DNA from: Chara braunii
Lineage: Eukaryota; Streptophyta; Charophyceae; Charales; Characeae
Length of the DNA stretch: 31,912 nucleotides
Reading direction: 5' to 3'
NCBI GenBank assembly: GCA_003427395.1
Contig: BFEA01000382.1
Coordinates: 822,983-854,894, forward strand
Part shown: one piece after another, positions 9,232 to 16,394 of the stretch
How positions within the stretch are numbered: the first letter of the stretch is position 1
Layout of the letters: every line of letters begins with the position of its first letter
The notes under the pieces: model-generated
Seen by the model: only the letters and a program-made list of their open reading frames with translations
Told to the model about the DNA's origin: nothing
Databases searched by the model: none
Position numbers and translations under genes: made by a program

Positions 9232-9965
9232 CACCTCGTCCGAGCCTCGTACCCCCTATGGTTAGTCATTTGCTCTTCCCCAAAGAGGCGGGCGTACGGG
9301 ACGTCAGCAACGTGAACTCTCACCCCCTCAAAATCCCTTAACCTTCCGAATATAGGTGCTAGCTCTCTCCTAGGGGGAGCCTCAGCGTCGACACACCGAG
9401 TGTAAAGCCAAAATAGCCCTTGCGTCTGCACCCGGATTGTTGCGCGGTTCGGAGTACCTCTACCACTCTCCCTTCTGGGTCCCCTAGGAGTGATCGCACC
9501 AGACATTCGGGCAAGGCTGCATGGAGCACCTTGGAAGCTCAAGGGACTTCGCCTGGCTCGGCGAAGGACACCTGCGTCCATGACTCAAAAGTCCCTTCCT
9601 CGTAACTACTTAGTACTAGATCGTTCGCTACCTTCCTCGCGGACTCACGGTACTCCGTATGAGTCTCTAGGCTGGTCACTAAACGCCCTCCAAACTTCGA
9701 TCCACGAACCCTCGTCGAGGAAGACCGTAGCCAGAACCTCAAGAAATCGACCGAGGTGAGGCGGGCCTCCCCTTTGCACCCCTTCTTTCCAGGTAAGCTT
9801 GAGAGCTCTAACCCACACGTAGGCGCCCTCCTTGATGACTCCTCCTTTCTCAACACTTATCCAGTAGGGCGTTACGTGAGGGTCCCCTGGAATCAAGACT
9901 TGGCTTCCTTCACTGGCTTCTATCGCTTCTACCACCTCGTTGTTACTGAGGGCGAACTTGACCAT
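9231..9965 (-). pseudogene. Array unit 3 (modules A3-B3), frameshifted
   Basis: ATG at 9965-9963, 3 nt after the preceding stop. Module A is intact in 9645-9965: VLIPGDPHVTPYWISVEKGG, KEGAYVWV and VFLDEGSWIEVWRAF. Then the reading shifts frame (LETHTEYRESARKVANDL), meets a stop in LHAALPECLVRSLLGD context near 9545, and returns for the end of module B with GLFWLYTRCVDAEAPPRREL and ARLFGEEQ, stopping at 9233-9231. So one in-frame stop and at least two shifts. B3 and B2 share the order C-V-D, P-R-R, L, I-F-x-R-L. Unknown function. Confidence 0.55.
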
Positions 9966-9968
9966 CCA

Positions 9969-10618
9969 CTACGGTCGTCCGAACACCCACTCGTGATAGG
10001 CTTTCGGGGTGAGGGAGATTAATTTCTCCTGAGACCCCAGCCTCCTAAAGATACCCCAGAGTTTCCCTCTACGAGGGGTCCCGTGATCAACAAAGTAACC
10101 ACAAGGCTATAAAAGGAAGACCCAAACTCCTTCCTCTATATAGGAGCCTCGCTATCTTATCCTCGCTTGATCTTAAGAGCACAAAGGGCGGAACCCTTAC
10201 GGTCACTGGATAACTCGCCCTGGGAAGCTCCCCCTCCCGTGCGAATCTCTCTGCCTCTATCGCCACAAAGTTAAGTTCCCTCCCGGTCCTAACTATCCAC
10301 CTCCTCCTCACTTCTGTCACTTCTTGGAGCAACAGATCCAGCCCACCCCCCTTGACCTAAGACCAAGGGTACTGTGACCTTTGCCCACGCAGTTGATTCG
10401 ATGAAGATTATCGCAGTGACTTTGAGGTGTACCTCAGTCGCCCTTTCCCTTACCTCTTCCGACTCTATCCACACGAAACTTCCTCCAATCGTGATCTCTC
10501 CACCTTCCAATCTCCTCCAATCGGGGACTTCCCCATTGCTCGGAACGAAGCTACGGGCTCCTTGCTCGTCTAAGGGGGACCGGATGAAATGACCGAGGTC
10601 TTTGTCAAAAAGAGTCAT
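9969..10618 (-). pseudogene. Array unit 2 (modules A2-B2), frameshifted
   Basis: The ATG at 10618 overlaps the preceding stop (ATGA). Module A: SFVPSNGEVPDWRRLEGGE, GGSFVWI and IIFIESTAWAKVTV. Near 10330 the frame changes to LQEVTEVRRRWIVRTGRELN and then module B: VRVPPFVLLRSSEDKIARLL and FIALWLLC. A second 1-nt shift at about 10095 restores DHGTPRRGKLWGIFRRLG and EWVFGRP before TAG at 9971-9969. Unit length (about 650 nt) is slightly shorter than the others. Not recognised. Confidence 0.55.
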
Positions 10619-11367
10619 TCATCCGAAAATACCTCTTGGCGGATCCCAAAGAACCTTCGGTAGCGGCAATCCCCCCCGCCTTCACAGTCTCCTTCCAATT
10701 TCAATGCGATCCTTTCGCGAATTCGGTCGTCCCTAACCCCGTATGGCACTGGGTTATCCACGCAATAGGAGAAGTACCAATGAAGTGAATGAAAGGACAT
10801 CCCTCTCCTTCTCTCCCGCCTTATAGACTTCATGACCTTCTCGTACGCGGCCCTTTCCCCACACACCCTCCGGAAAACGAAGGACGGGAAAATGGCTCGG
10901 ACACACCCCATAGCACGAGGGTATTCCTCGTCCCGAGCACAAGTCACTCTCAAGCGGAACAGCAGGTTGTGCCGAAGGGGTACCTCCTTGAAGATCTATT
11001 CTAGATTAGGCTCCACGCGTACCTCCCAATGGTCCGCCCGATACCACCCTAATGCCCAGTGGGTGACGTACTCCACCCAGGCCTCCCGACTCAAGTAGAT
11101 CGTGCCCTCAGCACGAACCGTCGTTTGACGGGCCTTCCCCCCGTTCCTAGGTCTATTCCTGGTCCACTGATCCCCTTCCCAAATTCCTACAGCGAATCGT
11201 GCCCAGAGGAAAACCCCCTTTTCGAGTTCCACACCCCTCTCGCGCCCGGCTAAGTATCTCTCAGTACGATGATCAAGGGGGACGCTGAAACACTCTCTCT
11301 CCTTGAGAAGGTCCGCCTTCTCGATTTGGATCCTACCGTCGTCAGTTGCTTCTACAATACTAACCAT
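10615..11367 (-). pseudogene. Array unit 1 (modules A1-B1), one in-frame amber stop
   Basis: A single frame of about 250 codons with only one interruption, TAG at 10998-10996 (after VEPNLE). Module A: ECFSVPLDHRTERYLAGRE, EKGVFLWARFAVG and GTIYLSREAWVEYVTHWALG. Module B: FPSFVFRRVCGERAAYEK and SLHWYFSYCVDNPVP. The ATG at 11367 lies 7 nt after the preceding gene. This is the best preserved unit and the best query for a search. The soluble, Arg/Glu/Trp-rich composition gives no hint of function. Confidence 0.6.
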
Positions 11368-11374
11368 GCCCTTA

Positions 11375-11734
11375 CTAGCTTTGGGCTACCTCCTTGATAA
11401 TACCTACTAACACTGTCCAACCGTCTGACCCGTCTAGATACGCCTCAGGTATCGTGGGGGCAGGTTTTTCCCCTCGTCGGAAGGTCCGGTAGCCCAACGT
11501 GTAGAAATACCGGATCCCGTAATTTCCTAAGAGCTCTCTCTCTAGTTGAGCGTGGTCAACGACCTCCTCCCAACTACTAAGAAATTCCTCCCCACGATCC
11601 GAACCTTCTTCTACATAAAGAGCTATATCAAAATCCCAGGTCCACAGATACAAATTGTAACACCATACGTCAACACCCCCACAACTACCCACGCTAATGC
11701 CTGCCGGCTCAACCTCCAGAACTCTTAGGCTCAT
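11375..11734 (-). CDS. Array ORF C2, 119-residue unknown protein
   Basis: An uninterrupted ORF. Key segments are GGVDVWCYNLYLWTWDFDIA, LYVEEGSDRGEEF, YGIRYFYTLGYRTFRRGEKP and AYLDGSDGWTVLVGIIKE. It is a tandem paralogue of C1 next upstream: about 60% identical by eye over about 100 residues, with no length change in the core. No signal peptide or membrane helix is evident; rich in aromatic residues and Gly. Gaps of 7 nt separate it from C1 and from unit 1. Family unknown. Confidence 0.55.
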   Translation of the reverse strand: MSLRVLEVEPAGISVGSCGGVDVWCYNLYLWTWDFDIALYVEEGSDRGEEFLSSWEEVVDHAQLERELLGNYGIRYFYTLGYRTFRRGEKPAPTIPEAYLDGSDGWTVLVGIIKEVAQS

Positions 11735-11741
11735 AGGTTTT

Positions 11742-12098
11742 CTATTCCCCCACTATCTTTTTTATGATCGCGACCAGTACTCTCCACCCGTTCGATTCGT
11801 CGAGATAGGCGCCCGGAATCAGTGGCGCAGGTCGCCCGCCCCTAGGGTAGGTTCGGTACCCCAAGGAGTAGAAGTATTTAAATCCGTATCCCCTTAGCTC
11901 TTCTCTTTCCATGCAAGAGCGGCCTACCGCCTCCTCCCTTCCATGGAAGAAATTTTCTCCTCGATCCAGCCATTCCTCTACGTAAATGGCAATGTCAAAA
12001 TCTCCCGTCCACGGATGAAAAGTGTAACACCACACGTCGACTCCTCCGTAACTACTCACACTAATCCCTTTCGGCACCGCCTCTAAGCTCATACACAC
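11742..12098 (-). CDS. Array ORF C1, 118-residue unknown protein
   Basis: An uninterrupted ORF starting at ATG 12098, the first of the packed array. It reads GGVDVWCYTFHPWTGDFDIA, IYVEEWLDRGENF, YGFKYFYSLGYRTYPRGGRP and AYLDESNGWRVLVAIIKK. The conserved frame GGVDVWCY, DFDIA, YVEE, YFYxLGYRT, PAPxIP and AYLD shared with C2 suggests past selection on the protein. A second ATG two codons in (MCM...) could also serve. Unknown family and function. Confidence 0.55.
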   Translation of the reverse strand: MCMSLEAVPKGISVSSYGGVDVWCYTFHPWTGDFDIAIYVEEWLDRGENFFHGREEAVGRSCMEREELRGYGFKYFYSLGYRTYPRGGRPAPLIPGAYLDESNGWRVLVAIIKKIVGE

Positions 12099-12709
12099 AT
12101 CTTAATTAAAGAAGACCCTTTTTGTTACCCTTACTTTTGGTCACTCGAGAGACCACCCCTACCTTGCAAGAGAAAGGTGTCTGTGAGCCCAGCAGGATCA
12201 AATGGACCAGATAAGGAACGCCGCCTCACTCGGCTACCTTCCTGTCCTCCCCCGCTGAGAGGTCCTCCCACTTCCAGGTATAGAGACTAGCCGCGGACAC
12301 AGGTTATCCCCGAAGAAGGGTGGCAACCCCCTCCTCGGAGTCAGACCAAAAGCCACACACCAGTGCCCTATGTCCCCCACCGAACCGACCTGTAGTCCTA
12401 AGTTAGCCTATCTGGCACCACGCCCCTACTCGGCCCACCTCGAGCGTGGAATTACCCGGGTCCCAAGACTTGCATCACCTATTAATCGAAGATCGCTAGC
12501 CTATCCACTCCCTCCCATTCTCCTCCTTGTATCGTAAACTCTTCTCACTTCGTTCCCTCCTCTCTCTTCGCCACCGTCTCACTCTTTTCTTTCTTGGAAT
12601 CAGAGTGTTTAATAGGGGTTCCACAAAAAGGGGTGGGGAAGCAGAACTTAGAAAGAGAGTCTCTTAGGTTCGGTCACTTTAAATACGTACCTTGTAGTCT
12701 TCGACCTCT
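12099..12709. other. Intergenic stretch upstream of the ORF array
   Basis: No supported ORF on either strand and no repeat structure. On the minus strand a TATTTAAA-like AT string occurs around 12680, but nothing ties it to transcription. It separates the repeat-bearing acidic-tail ORF from the packed array. Confidence 0.4.
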
Positions 12710-13248
12710 TTAGTATTCGTTATCGTAGTCCCAGTAGTCCCCAAGATCCGAGTCCGAGAAATCGGCAAGACACCGGTCTACCCAAGACTCGGCCTCCAAC
12801 TCCCCGTCCAAGGTATCACCCATATCACCCCACGTATCTCTTCTCCCTCTTCCCGAACTAGCCCCCTTCCCCTTTCGTTCTCAATGAGCATTGGAGTTTC
12901 TTCGACCCTTTGTCCCGGAACTCGAAGCATCACCCTTCTCACCCCCAAGTCCCGAACAACGCCCCCTTGAGAACTCCGCTCCCTTACGGGAGTCGCAGCC
13001 CGTGCGGGTGTTGTCCACAACCCGTGTGGGTCGAGAACTGAAAACCCTGCCCTCTCTTGAGAAGCCCGTTCCCTCGCGGGAGTTTCGTCCCGCGTGGGCG
13101 ACGTCCACAACCCGTGTGGGTCGAGGATATTTGGCAAACCCCTCTCCCTTTGGACCAACCCTCTTGGATCCCAAACCGATGGCGTCCCTGGGCCCTCTTG
13201 AATCCCCCTAGTGTCCACTCTCTCGTCCCCACGCGCAGACCCACTCAC
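12710..13248 (-). pseudogene. ORF with 30-residue repeats and acidic C-terminus, unknown
   Basis: ATG at 13248. The first ~125 residues contain two copies, 30 residues apart, of a segment LDPHGLWT-(S/T)-P followed by TP-x-RER-x-SQ, and a partial third copy nearby (VWDPRGL). After a probable frameshift around 12830 the chain continues in the frame ending at 12712-12710 with GDTLDGELEAESWVDRC and FSDSDLGDYWDYDNEY, a strongly acidic tail. Low-complexity, Arg- and Pro-rich, likely disordered. No known domain. Same strand as the array and element 1, so it could be the first ORF of the same unit (inference). Confidence 0.4.
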
Positions 13249-13880
13249 ACAATTCTCTCAGACGGCTCTTCTTCCCCCTCTTTGATTGTTTTTCACCCTC
13301 ATTCAAACTCCACAAGCAAACTGTTTCACCCTCTTAATTTGTGAATTTTTAGAAATAAACACACATAAAAAATATCACACCTCCCAGCAAGAGTCTGACC
13401 TGGATTTTTGGAAGGCGCAAGTGGGGCCGAAGTCACAAGCGGGGCCGGCGCGGACTGCCAAAACCAAGAGATTCCAACACCCCAAGCCCCTCACACCCAA
13501 ACAACCCAGCAACCCCTCCCGCATGGAAAACAAGGCCCCAATCGAACACTCCCCGACGCTGCCCGAAAGGAAGGATGTCGTCAAACAAAATGCCTTTGGA
13601 AAGTCGTCGTGAAGGCCTGAAAAAGGTCGTAGTCAAAGATCAATAATGAAAAGAAATCCCGTCGAAGCCGGCAAGTCGTCGAAGAAGTCGATGCTGAAAA
13701 AAACACGCCGAAGAAGCCAATGTCGAAATACCCCCGAAGAACCCAACGCCGATAAACCCCTGAAAGAAGCCGATGCAGATGCCAAACAAAGGAACCTTCC
13801 ACCACCCGTCACGCCCGTCCTCCCTCAACCCGTGATCCTTGAGTCGGCCGAGGCCGTGGGAGAAAGCCCATCCCCGGCAA
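13249..13880. other. Left flank of retroelement 2, no clear gene
   Basis: Plus-strand frames at 13286-13612 and 13646-13880 are open but Lys/Pro/Ala-rich and built on short GAAGAAGCCGATG-like repeats (KSSKKSMLKKTRRRSQ). They have no homologue I recognise and run directly into the LTR. They may be remnants of a low-complexity host or element ORF. I would not call them genes. Confidence 0.3.
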
Positions 13881-14347
13881 GCTCACGGGTGATCAAGAAG
13901 GAGCAGGCAGCCATAGCCGAGCTGCACTGCTGTAAGCTGGGTGTGGCGCAGGGTGGTTCTTGGGTGCATGTGGCATCTGTGTGTTGGGGAACGAGGTTGT
14001 GAGTGAAGCGAGAGACATACCTGGTGCTGGAAGCGTGCCGCATTGGCCGCTATCTGCTCATACTTCGGTAAAGTTGTAGTCGTCATCTTCGGCAATGTAG
14101 TATAGGCTAGATAGGATCTGCCATCTGTAGTCTGGGCGTCGAGCGCCAGATAGGATATCAACATTGGTTCTTCATTGATGATGATGATGAGACTATTTCA
14201 GCATTGTCAATTATAAACTCTTGGTGTGTTCTTATTTGGTGAGACTCGTAATGCAATTTTGTTGTTGGTTCGAGGTCACGAGTATCTGGTCTTATGTGTA
14301 GGATGTTGTTTGATTGTTGAAGTTCGCTATCGCTCATCTTCCTTGCA
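13881..14347 (+). repeat. 5' LTR of retroelement 2
   Basis: Direct repeat of 22507-22973. The 3' end is CCTTGCA at 14341-14347, three bases before the PBS. The 5' boundary is uncertain: similarity to the other copy begins at GCTCACGGG (13881), but the typical LTR opening TGTAAG is at 13931, and another TG is at 13890. If the true start is 13931, the LTR is 417 bp and the shared 50 bp upstream needs another explanation. Confidence 0.85.
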
Positions 14348-14350
14348 ATT

Positions 14351-14361
14351 TGGTATCAGAG
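14351..14361 (+). promoter_or_regulatory. Primer-binding site, initiator-Met tRNA type
   Basis: TGGTATCAGAG lies three bases after the LTR. This is the standard plant LTR-element PBS, complementary to the 3' end of initiator methionine tRNA. It defines the LTR end and the direction of the element. Confidence 0.85.
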
Positions 14362-15514
14362 TTGTGGTACGTTGCGCTCATCTGACGCTTGTCTTCTGCC
14401 TTTTGTGGTACATACATGCGGTCTACTTGGTGAGTGTGGCCGTAGGTGGTGTGTAGTGAGGACGGCGGAGACAAGATTAGGCGACCCAGGAGGTGAGGGG
14501 ATCGCCTGGAAGGCTACGGTGCACATATTGGGTGTTCGCAGCATGATGAGAACTATCTGATGGTTGGTTGATGCTGAGGTGGAACGATGAGACAATGCTG
14601 GTTGTGCCGATGCAGTGACTGGTCATCCCAATCGCCATCAGGTGACTGGTTATCCCAATCGCCATCAGGTCATCGGGTGAGAATATCTGTGGTTGGGGGC
14701 AGCTATAATGAGGTACGTTGCTCTTAACCTTACCTACCCTCTTCATCACTTCTTACCGTGAGGTTGTGAGTTCCATTTTGAGAGTCCTCTTATGTGAGGT
14801 GTCGTGTGCGCTCAACCTTGAAAGTCAGCATTCTTCCCGTGGAGCATCTGGAAGGAAAGGGCGGTGCTTCCTGAAGGGCCCTAGACGAAGCACTGGGTCA
14901 CGGTCACCATTTTAACCCACCGGGAGTAGAGCACACATGATTTGTTGCTTTGTCCTTGTCTGCTTGTTGCGCTCATAGAAGGGGTACTGAAAAGCAGACC
15001 AGCTCTATGGGGAGACGAGTACCAGGCGTCTATGAATGAACACCGGCAGGGGAAACCACTGGCTGTGATCGTCGTCCTGCTACGACGTAAAATAATTCCT
15101 GATGACACTTGGGGGTGGTCATTAAATTGCCTCTGATCAGCCAGTTGGTGTAAGGCTCGCTACATGCGAGAATAAACAAGGTGCAAGGCTGGCCAGCTCA
15201 GCAGCTACTCGGGGCACAGGGGTGGGCAGTGTGCACACCTTTAGTCACACACGCTACTGGATTGCTCAGGGACGCTGACGTTAAGTGACAATCAAGTGAG
15301 ATTGGGGAAAAGGGTAGATCCCAGGTGATAAGTTTGAGAAAGATTTCATGTTGTGAACTGACCCAACAAATGACATTATTTTTATTTTGATTAGTTAGAT
15401 GTACAACCATTGACATCTGACAGACATCATAGTTTAAAACTATTCATTGTTCATTGTGCTTCTGTTTGCGGGTTAATCAAAGTAGAGTAGTGTTATTTGT
15501 TGGAATCTGCACTT
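14362..15514 (+). other. Leader of retroelement 2, left part
   Basis: A long untranslated leader with no supported ORF. It contains a 27-bp tandem duplication (14615-14668, GTGACTGG-(T)-CATCCCAATCG type, one mismatch). The rest shows no recognisable feature. Confidence 0.5.
14615..14668. repeat. 27-bp tandem duplication
   Basis: Two adjacent copies (14615-14641, 14642-14668) differing at one base. It lies in the leader of element 2. Confidence 0.8.
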
Positions 15515-15673
15515 ACCTGTTGCTATGAAACCGTATAAGCGCGCTTAGTGCGTGCTTAAAGACCCCCGCGCCACGCTCAAACGCGCTCAAAGCGTTTTAA
15601 GGCACGCGCGCGCGCCATCGGGTTGCGCATAGGCAGGCGATGTCGTGGGGGGTGTTGCGCATAAAAAAAAAAG

Positions 15674-15734
15674 TTGGGTGGTTGGGGGTGATTTTGGGGG
15701 GAGTGGGCGGTGGGGGGTGGGGGGGGAGGTGGTG
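15674..15734 (+). other. G-rich tract
   Basis: Several G-runs of three to seven bases in about 60 bp, capable in principle of G-quadruplex formation, just before the (TG)n tract inside the MITE. Confidence 0.5.
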
Positions 15735-15738
<4 letters not shown>

Positions 15739-15798
<60 letters not shown>

Positions 15799-15811
15799 CA
15801 TGTGTGTGTGT
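15739..15811. repeat. (TG)n microsatellite
   Basis: About 29 uninterrupted TG units from 15739 to 15797, a TCA interruption, then five more. It sits inside the MITE. ORFs here of alternating Cys/Val or Thr/His are repeat artefacts. Confidence 0.95.
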
Positions 15812-16267
15812 ATGGGCAGGCCCGGGCTGGGCGGGGTCTGTGAGTGTCTTTTTTCTCGTTTTTATATTTTTGTTTTTTTTAACGTATACGAACTATGAAA
15901 AAATACAAACAAAAATATAAGGTCGTATATCTCCAAAATATCTACAAGACTGTATTTTTTATTATTTTTTTTGTTAATTTTTTGCCTCCAAAAAAAATTC
16001 TGTGAAAAAAAAAGAAAAACCCACCCATTTCATTTTTTTTTAATGTTTTTTATTTTTAAAAAATACAAGGTTGTAGATCTCAAAACGATCTACAACCCTG
16101 TATTTTTTGGGGTTTTTTTTGCCTATTTTTTTCCTGGGAAACAAATACTCCTGCTCAAACCCCACTCAAACCCCGCTCAAACGCTTTTCAGCGCGGGATT
16201 GGGCGGAGCTCAAAAATTTGAGCTCCGACCCCGTGCTCAATCAGCGCGCGGTTTCACAGACCTGTTG

Positions 16268-16394
16268 GACCCAAATGTATCTACTCCGAACTAGCCACCA
16301 AGTAATTATTTATTTATTTTAAATTGGTCTGAGGATTACGCTGTGGTAGATACCTATTGTAACCTAGTGTAGATTGTGCTCAGTGTTGTAGCTT
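16268..16394 (+). other. Leader of retroelement 2, right part, up to gag ATG
   Basis: Continuation of the leader after the MITE. It leads into the gag ATG at 16395 and contains no other feature. Confidence 0.4.

Larger units (their letters stand above)
15523..16259. mobile_element. Nested non-autonomous hAT-like MITE with 8-bp TSD
   Basis: A 737-bp insertion with terminal inverted repeats CTATGAAACCG (15523-15533) and CGGTTTCACAG (16249-16259), 10 of 11 matching. It is flanked by an exact 8-bp direct repeat ACCTGTTG at 15515-15522 and 16260-16267. Eight-bp duplications are characteristic of the hAT (or P) superfamily. Inside are GCTCAAAC-like subterminal motifs near both ends, a (TG)n tract, a G-rich block, and two inverted repeats of the GGTTGTAG...CTACAACC type (about 15915-15960 degenerate, 16065-16105 good). 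No transposase ORF. It lies between the PBS and gag of element 2, so it inserted after that element. Confidence 0.8.

Noticed and set aside
8121-9265. Plus-strand ORFs of 80-153 codons opposite the array
   Set aside because: They mirror the minus-strand A-B units, which show conserved motifs between copies; the plus frames do not.
12540-12640. Possible PBS or LTR end for element 1 (GGAATCAGAGTG near 12596)
   Set aside because: Only a weak resemblance to the initiator-tRNA PBS and on the wrong strand for element 1; no LTR repeat found beside it.
13286-14002. Plus-strand Lys/Pro-rich ORFs as host genes
   Set aside because: Low complexity, short repeats, and the second one runs into the LTR; no homology recognised.
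14226-15416. Several 60-90 codon ORFs in the retroelement leader
   Set aside because: Short, on both strands, with no conserved motif; the segment lies between PBS and gag.
15577-15920. ORFs of alternating Cys/Val or Thr/His
   Set aside because: Products of the (TG)n microsatellite and the G-rich block.
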